Part shown: positions 51,201-60,690 of the stretch, one piece after another
Numbering within the stretch: position 1 is the first letter of the stretch
Layout of the letters: every line of letters begins with the position of its first letter
From: Heliopora coerulea
Lineage: Eukaryota; Cnidaria; Anthozoa; Scleralcyonacea; Helioporidae
Assembly (NCBI GenBank): GCA_030142905.1
Contig: JASJOG010000018.1
Span: 1,302,001-1,366,000, forward strand
Length of the DNA: 64,000 nucleotides
Direction: 5' to 3'
Position numbers and translations under genes: made by a program
The notes under the pieces: model-generated
What the model saw: the letters and a program-made list of their open reading frames with translations, nothing else
Databases searched by the model: none
Told to the model about the DNA's origin: nothing

Positions 51201-54200
51201 CACATGTCGTTGAAACAAAAGTTCAAATACTTTATTGTTAAGTTTTATGATTTGTTTCCCGCTCAAAACTTAAACGTCTTATTTCGAGCCGTGGTGTAAA
51301 ACTACGCTTAATAAAATCGTCCAATGACAGCGCGTGTAGTATCAGTGAGAAATGACAAAGTAGAAGTCTGATTCCGTAGTAGACATTCGTTAATGTCGGC
51401 ATTAACAACAAATAAAAGCAGTATTAATCATCCAAAACAGAGCAATGTGTTTATATACACTAGCATAAAATTCTTGATACAGGAAAACTTGCGACAAATA
51501 GTAACCATCCTAAAATATTGAAAATTTACCAGTACAGATAAAAAAATTTCGAAAATTGTTTCAATCTTGGGAATAAAGGCTATCCCAAAATGATGGGTAG
51601 GACGAGGGGCCAATAGCATGCAATACATGGATCTCAAACTTGACTAGCAAAGTTTACACCCTTTTTCACTCTACAGCACTACGGGAGTGAAAGGCGTGGG
51701 GTTTCAAACACCCCGTACCTTGCAATTCAAAAAACTTCCCCAAAAAGCCGCAAAAACCGTCAGATAAAGGTGATATTTGACACCAAACACTCATATACGA
51801 GGTACTAGACACTATCCTAACGAGAAACATCTGGCCACGTGCCTGGTATATCGATGATAATTAAATGACCAATTCGCATTATAACATACATCTAACATAA
51901 CGAGTCTAACGACAATTCTGATTGCTTATTGCACGTTCGAAATTTGTCAGCAGTAGCACGGAAATATTAAATAATCAGTCAGAAATGTTCTGTGGCTTTG
52001 GATGTGGTAGCCAGAACAATGTTTTCAATCAACCAACCCCAACTTTTTCGTGGTTATTTCGTTTTATGGTATGATCTAAACGATCGACGCTTTTTTGTCC
52101 ATAGTAGAGTAATGGATTCTCTCGGTAAGTTGGGAAGGCACTCAAATAAAGTTTGAACCGCTGTCTGCTATCGCTTCGAGTAATGTTTACGCCTTCTTCA
52201 TACTCTCAAACCTTTGTGCATCCATAACTCGGCTGAGCACGTTAAACTATGGATCACTTGATTAATTACCTCATGACGTACACAAGACGAAATAAAATGG
52301 TTAGGTCACTAAAAATCACTGGCAAAAATTATTCAATATCATGCAACAAGTATCGTTATCATAATCTGTAGACATAGTCATAAATTCGACAAGGAATTTG
52401 ACACAACAGTTGGAACAATTAATTTCTGGCATGTCATGCTATAATTCCTTTTAACAAAGGCAAAAAGATTGTCATCAACTTACCGTTAGAAAACAGTATA
52501 TGCTAAAACAGCATTTTACCTTAAAAACTACACTTAAAAACGCAACCAATCTCTGTTGGCATAGGTGGTAAACCAGATTAATTACATTGCCTGGGACGCA
52601 AGGCAAACAATATTAGCAAAAATCAAAACTCGCGTGGTGTGGTGGTGACGAGTTAAATCTACTCATTTTTGCAGTTAAGATCCACGAAGCGGGGCAAACC
52701 ATAGGAAGTGGACGGGAGACCAGGAGGTAAGTAGAAGTCAAGGGCACTAGAAAATAGGTGCAGGAAGAGTGATAAGTTCAAAGTAAATGTGAATAGGTGT
52801 GTTGCTTGCTAGAGAAACTGGAACGTATTCCATTTTAAGGGGTGTGTGTAAATTCACTTTTATCGTAAACTAAGCCAGGTTTCCGCAGATTGACCTAGAA
52901 TGAGATGTTATCACCTGGGTCGCAACGTAATAACCAAGGTTGAAACGTAATGAGCTAAACTGACCGACAACATGCCCGTATATATTGATAACCTGGAAGG
53001 TTTTTAAGTGAGTGATAAATTTTTTATTAAAAGATACAAGAGCTCGAGGTATTCAAATCTTCTGATATTTGCCTTGTATCGAAGCTCTGCCAAGTAGGAT
53101 TCTGGAAAAAAAAAATGATCCCATAAGGTGTCAAAACAAGATGTATTTACAACTTATTAACCGAGGGTAAGTTCTTTACAGGAAAGTATTAAATTTACTG
53201 GAGGTCTGGGCAAAAAAACTCTGAAAAAAAGAAACCTGGGAAAATACCTTCCAATGCAGACAGAACGACGTCAATAAGGAATTCATTACATGGCTTCTGA
53301 TTCTTTCCTTTATGGCATTTAACGCGCTTTTCACAGAATATTAAAAAAACAAAACAAAAGTCCAATTCCGTCACTTTTTAACCTTGATTTTTTTTCTCTA
53401 TGTTTTTGCCAAACCTTTCCGACAAACAAGATTGTGCCCCACGTCACTTGGCCTCTCACCAAGTTGTTATAATCATTGTCTGAACCCCCAAGGTAACAAA
53501 GTGCTACTGTTTTTGGCAATAGCGTTTAAGCTATAAGTTGAACAAGTTTCTCGGACGACGAAGGCGACCAAAAATATGAAAACAGAAACATCGAAGGTAC
53601 CAACATTGAGTTTGAATTCTAGTTGACTATATATTCTGTGTCCTTTTCGTTTTGTGAGGAAGCGGTTTAGGTTTACTTTCTTGTTACTACCAATGACTCC
53701 AAAACTTGACGGTTGCAAAACTAGGCAGCCAATCAACAAACGTCACCTTGCTTACAAACCGGATAACGAGCTCAGCCATATGACAAATTATCACACTGAT
53801 GACTACCAGATACTAAATACATATTCAATAGTGTGATGAACAACATACCTAACTCTTATATACAACCTATGCCTCAAAAAAGCATTAATGTTTAATCTGG
53901 ATTAGAGAACAGCAGCTCATAAAGTAACCTTTAAATAGCTAAAAAGATTCTGCCTTTGTTTTGTTTAGTAAGTTTTAATTCAGTTAAGTAAAAATGCATG
54001 TTACTGTATTCAGTTTAAGTATATGATATGTAAATACAATGTGTATGGTGAATCTGAAAGGCTTTTATTTGAAATTGTAACAACATGTAATTGAGGTGTC
54101 TGTCAAAGTTCCTAAGAAATTACGAAATTATTACTGAAATAAAAGTAAAAATTCCTGAAAGGAAATATTTTGCTCCATAACTTACTCTACAATTTTTAGA

Positions 54201-57200
54201 TACAACAAAAACCATATTTTCCAAAATATCAATGCTCTTTACTTACGAATGAGTTCTTGATCTCACTAGTATAAAATGCTATAAGCAGAAAATAAAAATA
54301 AAAAAATAAATAATATAGAACAAACAGTAATCAGTAGTCTTTACTATCCCATCAGCTTAATTAAACCTCTCGATGTCATCCTGTCACAAAAATTGTAAGG
54401 CTCCAGGAATAGACTACGGGGTACCTTAGGGGAACCGTTCGGTCTCACTCTTAAGCATGACGAAGAGAGGTTCGTTGTAGCACGAATCAACCGTGCAGAA
54501 GAGCGTGTTCTTCATACACATTCTGGTTTTCATCAACCGATCAATCACCTACGACATTGAATACCACTGTGGTCTCAATCTCCAAATCACTCCACGATTC
54601 TTGTTTAAGACTGCAGTTTCTCGAAACGTCTAGTAGTGAACGGCGCAAAACGAACGCTCCTCACCGGTCTACTTTCAGGAACAGTCCTAGCATCTATTCC
54701 TTCCTACCTCTATATGGCTTACTTCGCCTCAGTGTAACGTAACTACGGTCTGGTGTTGTTTCGGATTGAAAAGGGGGGAGCAAGTTGTAGAGAGGGCGCA
54801 AAATTGGTTTCAGACTTTGTTCTCCAACTAATTATTCTCCAACTCTATTCTCCAACTAATTCTCATTAATCAACTTGTTAAACGGTCCGAAGAAAATAAC
54901 ATGATCTTAAGTGCCACAAAAACAAAATCAATGTTAGTTACAAGCAAACGTTTACATTCGGGTTTGGTAGATTGCAAATTAGAGATAACAGCAAATGGGA
55001 CACAAATTGAACAGGTTCATACCAAGAAATTACTTGGCCTTGTGTTAGATGACCAATTAACTTTTGATGAGCATGTGAACCAATTGTGTAAAAAGCTGGC
55101 TCAGAGGATTGGTGTTTTGAAACAGATTAGATCATGCCTTCCTATTCGCCAGGGGAAACAGTTTTATAACGTCATGATTAAATCTGTGACGCTCTATGGA
55201 AGCACAGTTTGGAGTTCTTCCTCAAAAAACAATATTGAAAGAATTTTTAAACAACAGAAACGTGTTGCTAGAGTAATCATGCACGCGAGTAAAGAAGACA
55301 GGACTGTTGAACTATTCAGAAAACTCAACTGGATTCCATACTATGACTAAGTCGAAATTATTAAATGTTCAATAACCTGTAATAGAATAAACGGGAATAG
55401 TCCCGCTTATATTAGTGATATGTTCCCTCGTAATGCCGATGTGCATTCTAGAGTAACTGAGACACGGACATATTAATGTAGTCTGCCCGTGTTATAAGCG
55501 TGAGAACGATGGTGGAAGATCATTCACAGTATCGTCTATTAAGTTTTGGAATCGTTTATCATCAGAATTACGTAATAAAACATCTCTCTTTTCTTTTAAG
55601 AATAGTTTAAAGAAATCATTTTTAGAAAGATATAAAAATATTGATCATTTTAATTTTTAGCGATTCATATAAACGTATTTATTAAGTTTTTTAAAATTTT
55701 TATAATTTTATAATAGTGTAGTTTGAAGGTTATTAGTTTTTCAGATTGTAAATACTGTTATTTGTTACCCTCGTAAAATAAAGTTGATGATGATATGATT
55801 AAAAAAGATAAATATATGTGGAGTTAATGCCATTAAAATATACTGTAGTTCCCATACATTCGAAATGATCGGACGTCTCTGTCATAGAAAGGGTATAAAT
55901 TGCTATGCTTGCTTCTCAAAAGCAGGGAGGACCCGGTCCCCTTTCTTAAAAAATTGGAGGATCATGACACCTTATTGTCACTAATGGCTCCAGAAGCTTG
56001 GTGTTATTGATACAGGTGTCAAATCCACACCCTACATTTAAGCCTCTGATCTAGTCTTCGCCCCCACAGAGTAAGGTGTCCCCGTTTTGGGCTCGCAGCA
56101 GTTATACAAGCGCACTTCATGTTGCTATCAACAATACCATGTAACTGATCTCAAAAGTGACACGTCCCATTCCTGAGGCATTTCTCCGATAGTTTTTGGC
56201 GTGCCTGCACACATGTTGTAATCAACTACAACAGCCAAACAGCAAGAGGATTTTAACCCACATGTAGTTGGCCCTGAAATGCTCAGTGGCAAAGAATCGC
56301 GCGGCCAAGCGTCGTCATCCATGCCCATCGCATCGCCAAGAGCCATCTACTTCCTCCGTCCCGAGTGCTCTCTCGCAAGCCAGCTTGCAAACAATTGTAA
56401 TGCCGAGCATGAATTCGCCTATCACGTCCAGAAAAACTGGGGCGCACCCTGTTGATTCCGGAGCAAGAACTGAGGAGAGGATTCTGATTACTCTTTTCAT
56501 TGAAATGCCAAACCATTGATCACTTGACTATTGCTAGTCCACTGAACGAGTCTATGAACGGCATGCAGGTCCTTAATGTAACTTGAAATAAATCAGTGGC
56601 TGAGCACTACATGCAGGTATTCTGCCTGACCTAATATGGAGCTTCCAACGAACGAAATCTGGCAATATTTTGAATCACATCATAAATCTACTTGTAGACA
56701 ACACAGTAGTACATGTACACATACGGTATGAGCTAAATCCATTTGGCAGCCATGTTTGTTTCTGGTTATTGCAAGGGATCACCCGATGTTCTCAGTCTTC
56801 CATGCTTTTACTTTTCTGTCCTCCAAAGATGACTTTTTGAATCAAGTCAATAAAACAGAAGTAGCCTTTTGGGTGAAATCTTAGTTTGAAAATCAAGTAT
56901 CTTGAAACTATTGTAATAAATACTTGTGTAGAAAGAAATGAAGTGAGTACTTTTATGCCGTTATACAGTAACTCCGCCGGTGTCCTTTCTATTAACAGAT
57001 GTCTATTTGTTCCAGCTTTGAAAGTTTGACAAAGAAAACTGAATTAGGGTGTGTTTCCTCAGGCCCATCCAGAGTCTGAGTAGGGCCCAGGTCAAAATAG
57101 AAATTTGGGGGCCCCCTTTACAAAAATTATTTTGGTCGATATTTCACTTGACAATAGCACTTTCATCGGGTTCTTTACTGGACAGCATGAAGATAACTAT

Positions 57201-60200
57201 CCGTGTGAAGACATGCGTGTCCTGCCCTGGCTCAGTGTTCAATGAATAAATAAACAGCATGGATTCAATAAAAGTTGGGAATCTTATTCAGTTATTTGAT
57301 TTTCATTTGAGACATAAAGGAAATAAATTTATCAGTACATTGAAAAAGCCAAAAGGAGTCTCTCTTGAGCTGGTGCCTGAAGCCCCTCTTGAGGTTGGGG
57401 CCCCTCTTTAGGTTCGAGCCTGGGGCAAACTGCCCCAGTTGCCCCCCCCCCCCCCTCTGGGCAGGCCTGTGTTTCCTAACAACACTTTGAACTAAATATT
57501 GTGATGGTAGAGTACTGTTACATCAGGATATTCATGCATCAATACTGGATAAAGCTATCAGTAACAATTGCCAAGAATTTTGATAGTTCCTGAACTTTTT
57601 TGGCAAATTGAAATAAAAACTAGTGATAAAAATACAAATAAGTTTGTCAGAGTCACTCATTAGTTTATACACCATCAGTCTAAAAAATGTTTTATGCTAA
57701 GAGGTAGTTATTGTAGCTATTTTATTGTAGCTATTTTATTGTAGCTATTAATTTCCCTACACAGAAATATTTTAAATTAGCTTTATGGTCCACAACTATA
57801 AATTAATGTCTTCAGTTGACATTAACAGTAATTTTTGTATTTGAATTCCCATAAAAACTATTGCTAATACTGTTGCTGCAATAGTTTTAACACTACCCCA
57901 CAACTTTCAGAGTAACATGTCAATTACTGAAATTCTAACTACTATAAAAATTCCCACAATAGTTAACCACTAAGATTATATAGTTTCAGTGCTTACATTA
58001 CTCATGCTAACATTTTATTATTGCAGTACACAGCAGTACAAGCAGAGAATGACAAAGTTCCTTAATAATTGCACCGCAGTTATTGCCAAGACTTGAAACC
58101 CTTGTTAAAGCTTGCCAAAGGCTATTAAATACTTATCCATAGCACAGGTACCTGTAATGGACAAATGCTGGCTTCACTCTTTTATATATAATATTATTAT
58201 ATCAATTTCTTATTAGTCAATAAAGTAAGATTTTCAATTGGATCATGACATTGATAATTTATATGAATGAGAAAAGGTGAAGACTTAAAAACAAGTACAT
58301 TTTAAAGTACTTTGCATGCAATATAAGTTATTCAAAGACATTGAATTGGCCTTAAACAAGCATACCCGAGGTTTAAATAGCATCAAACTATGTATTTATT
58401 CCAAATACTGCAAATCCAGAAAAATTTAAAATGAAAAAATTGTTTTTGAAATAACTAAATGGCTATTCAGGAATGAATGGATAAATAATTGAGGCAGTAA
58501 ATTCTGCTACAAAGAACTGACAAAAATTCGAAGTGTTCAAGTCAGGAGAACTCAAGAATACAAAATAATACTTCCATTTCCTGGTATCAGTACTGCAGAA
58601 TTTCCATTATGTCTTATAACTACAGTGTATAAAAGCAGAGCATTCAAATGCTTACAGTGATTCATATAAAATCTGCTGTGGTATGACAGCTATCAATGTC
58701 AGTAGTTCTTTCAATATTCCTATAATTGTATTCAGTTAAATTCCATGGAATGTACAGGGTTCTGCCCACAGTGAGTGGCACCAAGTGGTGGCAACTGGCA
58801 CTCAGCAGTGCTGCCTAGTACTTATACGAAAGTGGACCCTTCTGCCTGGCACTCAAAACATACAAAATATGTGATAAGAAAACCTCTAGTGATCGTTTTT
58901 TCACATGAACAATATTACTGACCATTATTCAGTAAAATTTGGCACCACAATGTGCACACAATTACTACCAGTGATTTGATGAAGTATGATATCCATTCAA
59001 AAGCAGAGTGGATAGTTTAATGACTTTGGGTGTGGAGTATAGCCCCAGACCTGCAGGTACCCAGCACTCAGATGGTCCTAGGCAGAACCCTGAATGTAAT
59101 ATGTAATGGTTTTTAAGCTGTAAGCTTGTTCTTTGTATTTATTTTACCACATTTGTGTGACAATGTAATGTTTGCCTTTGTCTTGATATACATGTATATA
59201 CTGCAGTTTATAGCAACATACCATATTATAACAGAGCATAATGTTATAACTTAAAAGTATGTTGATCTACATTCTCTTATTTGTGGTTTTGTTGTTCAGT
59301 TCTTTTGGTCCCACATGCCTCTGAAGATATTTATTATCAACACTGCAATTTTAAGAAGCTACTATACTACAATTACTATAGCATGCAACATTACAACAAG
59401 TGATGCAGTATATATGGTATCCCAGTGAGTGGCATATGCAGACTTGTCCAACCACTGCACTTGCATGAGTTGGATTTTTATTTTGCACAAATTTTCTGTA
59501 TAATGTAAATGAAGACACATTTATCATTAATCTTACCCTCATTTTTTAGATGCAATGTAAAATAAGTCCCTAGAACATTAAGGTTTGAGAAGCATTTTCT
59601 TGGTGTAATATTCCTTGCTGAAATACTTGTGAGATGCCTCAGACGTCTCTAAACAAAACAAGTGATATCTGTGCATAAATATGCATACAGCAAAATATTT
59701 GCAAAACCATTAAAGTCAATTTAAACAGTACATTTTTTTTTGGCAATGACCATCACACATGACTAGCCTCTATATACTAAAAGGAAAATATTACACATCA
59801 CAACAGTACAACTTGATAAATTGCAAGACAGTGACCATACGTTGCAGCAAGGTTATTCTGAGTTTCGAAATTCCAGCATTCTTTTCATAATCGGTATTTC
59901 ATATGAAATAGTACATACAGTACAGTAATAGTACTGTACAAACAGTAGCAGCAACAACAACTATAACAGTTTCTATAAATTGTTAACATATACGGTAATT
60001 AAGACTTTGAAAACATTATATCAAATTGTTTCGAAACTTTCAATTCAAAAGTACGGACTGAAATAACTGGTCACATGTCAATTTATCAGTCAAAATGTTC
60101 ACTAAATTCTAACGAAATAAAACTATTCATCGATGTTTGGACATTCTTCTAATTGTCATTTTTGGTCCTAACATAGAAGCTGAAGTTGTTGCTGATAGAG

Positions 60201-60413
60201 ACAGCATTCTTCACTTTTTACCCAGTTTTCCAAAACAGTAAATAAGTTAGATATATTTTAAACAGGCTGTCAAATTAAACTAGGAGGAAATTTTGAAATA
60301 TAGGAATTTTGTGAACAAGTGAAAACATTTAGTATTAATCCAGACACAGTCTTTACCTGTTGCGACGACAGTTCTACATGGTTCCTACGTTGCAAATTGT
60401 CTCTGGTCAACAT
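26689..60413 (-). CDS. UVRAG: UVRAG (UV radiation resistance-associated gene protein), complete, 18 coding exons
   Basis: Exons, 5' to 3' on the - strand: 60413-60357, 59648-59537, 58176-58152, 54265-54247, 53101-53038, 50694-50597, 48974-48888, 45892-45833, 43323-43289, 41584-41479, 41379-41298, 40868-40784, 37106-37019, 36494-36428, 34141-33976, 30583-30505, 28227-28139, 27274-26689. They total 1,905 nt with all phases compatible, giving 634 residues; the human protein has 699. The order is an N-terminal [14 protein letters not shown] motif, a C2-like region (about 40-150), a coiled coil (about 185-290) that in homologues pairs with Beclin-1, the conserved C-terminal domain (about 290-430) and a low-complexity tail. 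Known role: subunit of VPS34 complex II, promoting PI3P synthesis in autophagosome maturation and endocytic traffic. The gene is convergent with VWA8. Confidence 0.95.
27955..28105. repeat. Purine-rich GGAA/GGGA tract in UVRAG intron 17
   Basis: Imperfect GGAA, GAAA and GGGAGG units run for about 150 bases, ending close to the donor of exon 17. Confidence 0.8.
28139..28227 (-). CDS. UVRAG: UVRAG exon 17
   Basis: It reads [20 protein letters not shown] then NLFDTKFGG, matching the family's LGTPDLRQTLPNLKNF block. It follows cgtctag and ends gaag/gtaata with two bases over. Confidence 0.95.
28694..29024. mobile_element. MITE with GGGGCTCATTACATGG ends
   Basis: TIRs of about 30 bp (GGGGCTCATTACATGG / CCATGTAATTAGCTCC) flank internal CAGCCCGGGCTGAAA palindromes. 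It is non-coding and lies in UVRAG intron 16. Target duplication is not clear. Confidence 0.65.
29865..29925 (+). repeat. CTGGCTAACGCCAGACGA repeat family, copy 3
   Basis: TTTTTACTCTGGCTAACCCC then AGACGATTTTACTCGTCG, close to the copy at 17.4 kb. It is preceded by CCCATTAAGGGGCAAGGACAC. Confidence 0.5.
30505..30583 (-). CDS. UVRAG: UVRAG exon 16
   Basis: It reads (E)[20 protein letters not shown] and NKNIAQ, the strongest family signature. Homologues read FPLYPKG...[15 protein letters not shown]. Donor is cag/gtaagg. Confidence 0.98.
30888..31177 (+). mobile_element. tRNA-derived SINE with an inverted second tail
   Basis: A tRNA-like head (31062-31133) is followed by the family tail TTTTTCTGAGTAGAATAGCTTG. 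An inverted copy of the tail (30888-30930) lies upstream, so the two tails point outward. The left copy has lost its head. Confidence 0.65.
31062..31133 (+). tRNA. tRNA-like SINE head (Ala-GGC-like loop)
   Basis: 72 bases fold as a cloverleaf: acceptor GTCCATG/CAGGGAC (6 of 7 pairs), A box TAGCTCAATGGTTAGAGC, anticodon loop CCGGCAA, T-arm ACGGGTTCGATTCCCGT. The anticodon stem has one mismatch. Because the SINE tail follows directly, I read it as a SINE promoter rather than a functional tRNA. Confidence 0.5.
32240..32425. mobile_element. Foldback of telomere-like TTAGGAT units
   Basis: Inverted arms GTCGTGGCTAGAAGGTATCC / GGATACCCTCTAGCTACGAC enclose (GGATTA)n on one side and (TAATCC)n on the other, with a GTTAGGG stretch in the middle. 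It lies in UVRAG intron 15. Confidence 0.75.
33976..34141 (-). CDS. UVRAG: UVRAG exon 15
   Basis: It reads [20 protein letters not shown] then FFQVPLRYP and [13 protein letters not shown], matching the family ALGYxxHLVxMI..FLQVPLRYP..KGSRST block. Donor is ga/gtaagt, two bases over. Confidence 0.98.
34930..35462. repeat. Region with scattered TCCGGATTC motifs
   Basis: At least eight GGATTC/GAATCC or TCCGGATT motifs occur, mostly at 35290-35440. It ends GGTCTAGTGTAAACATAGCC, a terminus-like sequence. A matching left end was not identified with confidence, so it is a MITE candidate only. Confidence 0.35.
36428..36494 (-). CDS. UVRAG: UVRAG exon 14
   Basis: A 67-nt exon reading [20 protein letters not shown], equivalent to the family's FVCGVKLPNSEDF. 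Acceptor is cctcccag, donor gcg/gtaggt. Confidence 0.93.
37019..37106 (-). CDS. UVRAG: UVRAG exon 13
   Basis: It reads (R)[20 protein letters not shown] then LTYIYPIEE, matching the family's end-of-coiled-coil LKTNAQL..RCRQLLSELSYIYPI. The first base completes Arg; it ends in phase 0 at gag/gtaacg. Confidence 0.96.
37330..39180 (+). pseudogene. Virus-like SF3 helicase relic (parvovirus NS1-like), broken
   Basis: A GC-richer insertion in UVRAG intron 12. On the + strand near 38570-38750, one frame has a Walker-B-like VIVDDW, an SF3 B'-like [10 protein letters not shown] and a motif-C-like [12 protein letters not shown], the spacing seen in parvovirus and densovirus replication proteins. It is interrupted by stops and frameshifts on both sides. 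A helicase C-terminal-like stretch continues in another frame at about 38800-38957. Upstream Walker A is not visible and no capsid gene was recognised. Outer limits are estimates. It could also be a transposon using an SF3 helicase; it is not functional as it stands. Confidence 0.5.
40784..40868 (-). CDS. UVRAG: UVRAG exon 12, coiled coil
   Basis: It reads [20 protein letters not shown] then RKTYIAK, a charged heptad-rich helix. Acceptor is atttcag, donor ag/gttaga. Confidence 0.93.
41298..41379 (-). CDS. UVRAG: UVRAG exon 11, coiled coil
   Basis: It reads [20 protein letters not shown] then HRKTLTI, aligning with the family's [21 protein letters not shown] region. It is a phase 0 exon leaving one base. 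Confidence 0.94.
41479..41584 (-). CDS. UVRAG: UVRAG exon 10, coiled coil
   Basis: It reads (R)[20 protein letters not shown] then [15 protein letters not shown], matching RLHRAQCAIKQTQVTVQKI of the family. It ends at cag/gtaaga. Confidence 0.95.
42128..42237. mobile_element. Short foldback with CGTTTCGACCCG motif
   Basis: An imperfect palindrome: AATCTAAATACAATTTGTTT against AATCTATTAAATACAATTTA-type complement. Central GGCATCGGGTTATCTTCGGGTC resembles ends of Penelope-like elements. Confidence 0.6.
43289..43323 (-). CDS. UVRAG: UVRAG exon 9, 35-nt exon
   Basis: It reads [11 protein letters not shown] and then AG of a split Arg codon, matching VRNSYDVFSLLR of the family. Acceptor is taatttttcag, donor cacag/gtttgt. 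Confidence 0.9.
44727..45326 (-). mobile_element. Tc1/mariner-type element, 600 bp, internally deleted
   Basis: TIRs CACTGGTGGTCAAAAAGAAC / GTTCTTTTTGACCGCCAGTG are flanked by TA on both sides. The - strand keeps remnants of a transposase N-terminus: a helix-turn-helix-like [13 protein letters not shown], then, after a frame change, a TTKREDR stretch. No DDE/D catalytic region is left, so it would need a transposase from elsewhere. Confidence 0.8.
45833..45892 (-). CDS. UVRAG: UVRAG exon 8
   Basis: 20 codons, phase 0/0: [20 protein letters not shown], where LLKVDQ equals the family's LLQVDQ. Acceptor is cattttag, donor ttg/gtaagt. Confidence 0.93.
47896..47973. mobile_element. GC-rich 78-bp hairpin
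   Basis: Arms AAAGCCCTCAAGCGTCGGCT..ACGCCAGATACA and the inverted TGTATCTGGCGTAAAGCCTC..GGGCTTT form a long stem with a ~10-base loop. It is probably a small foldback element. Confidence 0.6.
48070..48160. repeat. Hairpin-forming inverted repeat
   Basis: GGATCATCGTCAGACGTTTG is mirrored by GACGAACGTCCAGCGATCATCC. The right arm contains GAGCTTGACGAACGT, which resembles the SINE tail. Confidence 0.45.
48888..48974 (-). CDS. UVRAG: UVRAG exon 7
   Basis: 29 codons, phase 0/0: [20 protein letters not shown] then FYVAPKQTE, matching NEIIFGLNDGYYGAP. Acceptor is tttactag, donor gag/gtttgc. Confidence 0.94.
49511..49728. repeat. Degenerate ~49-bp tandem repeat, four units
   Basis: Units centred on GATCCAAAATTGATCA..TTCAGTCC recur at 49525, 49575, 49624 and 49671 (the ATTGA core). 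They diverge by about 20-30%. A related stretch is at 50288-50330. Confidence 0.7.
50597..50694 (-). CDS. UVRAG: UVRAG exon 6, C2-like domain
   Basis: It reads [20 protein letters not shown] then [12 protein letters not shown], matching [29 protein letters not shown]. The acceptor has a ttttttacag tract. Confidence 0.98.
53038..53101 (-). CDS. UVRAG: UVRAG exon 5, C2-like domain
   Basis: It reads [20 protein letters not shown] with one base over, matching [22 protein letters not shown]. An unbroken T tract precedes the cag acceptor. Confidence 0.95.
54247..54265 (-). CDS. UVRAG: UVRAG exon 4, 19-nt microexon
   Basis: One base plus six codons, EIKNSF, the family's SEVIKNSLNPTW block. Acceptor is ttatactag, donor ttc/gtaagt. 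Confidence 0.88.
54895..55800 (+). mobile_element. 5'-truncated CR1/L2-like non-LTR retrotransposon, RT C-terminal part and 3' end
   Basis: An open frame (54901-55350) carries [31 protein letters not shown] and [20 protein letters not shown], the thumb region of non-LTR reverse transcriptases. Broken frames continue with [18 protein letters not shown], and the 3' end is the repeat GTTGATGATGATATGAT. It lacks the endonuclease and RT catalytic core. It sits on the strand opposite to UVRAG, in intron 3. Confidence 0.8.
55801..57050. other. UVRAG intron stretch without recognised content
   Basis: I read both strands for UVRAG exons and known element motifs and found none. Several short open frames here (56100-56520) overlap each other on both strands and have no recognisable domain. 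Confidence 0.5.
57060..57469. mobile_element. hAT-type MITE, 410 bp, with 8-bp target duplication
   Basis: TIRs CAGGCCCATCCAGAG / CTCTGGGCAGGCCTG are flanked by perfect TGTTTCCT duplications (57052-57059 and 57470-57477). It contains a C14 tract near 57442. It has no intact transposase. Confidence 0.9.
57711..57751. repeat. 14-bp tandem repeat, three units
   Basis: TAGCTATTTTATTG is repeated about three times without change. Confidence 0.85.
58152..58176 (-). CDS. UVRAG: UVRAG exon 3, 25-nt microexon
   Basis: Two bases, seven codons (KPAFVHY) and two bases, linking TLHLKNE to SEIKNSF as in the family's TLHLCSTEKIYKEFYRSE. Donor cag/gtacct is good. The acceptor (AT-rich, ending aaaagag) is weak, and an alternative cag 15 bases further in would also keep frame. 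Confidence 0.7.
58755..59092. mobile_element. MITE with CAGGGTTCTGCC ends and 6-bp duplication
   Basis: 12-bp TIRs (CAGGGTTCTGCC / GGCAGAACCCTG) are flanked by AATGTA on both sides (58749-58754 and 59093-59098). It is GC-richer than its surroundings and non-coding. Confidence 0.8.
59537..59648 (-). CDS. UVRAG: UVRAG exon 2
   Basis: It reads [20 protein letters not shown] then [14 protein letters not shown] with one base over, matching RRLRHLRNIAARNI...LLDTYFTLHL. Acceptor is ttgtttag, donor gagg/gtaaga. Confidence 0.96.
60357..60413 (-). CDS. UVRAG: UVRAG exon 1 with start codon
   Basis: ATG followed by [18 protein letters not shown], ending phase 0 at cag/gtaaag. HVELSSQQ joined to RRLRHL reproduces the family's HVELPSQQRRLRHL. 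The N-terminus is shorter than in vertebrates by about 20 residues. Confidence 0.92.
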
Positions 60414-60690
60414 TACCACTTACTCCAGTACATTTAAGCCTTATCCAACCACCATCGACGACTCGGAACGGTGAAACAGAGAGACAACGTCAACGACTAC
60501 AGCCAACCACTGAGGCTCGAGATCGACACACACCGGCTCGATTTTTAGAGTTTCTTCAGAGTTATTCGGAGTTAACCTGCAGTATGTTGTCTTTGGAGTA
60601 AACTGCAAATTCACTCATTTGCAAAACTTGTCCCTAGTCTTCTCCACCTGACCGATATCAAGAAGTAATGACGTCACTAGGGGCTCGTAC
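60414..60690 (-). promoter_or_regulatory. Presumed UVRAG 5' UTR and proximal promoter
   Basis: This lies directly upstream of the start codon. It contains TGACGTCA at about 60669-60676, a perfect CRE/ATF-type palindrome. No TATA box was evident. The transcription start site is not defined. Confidence 0.35.
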
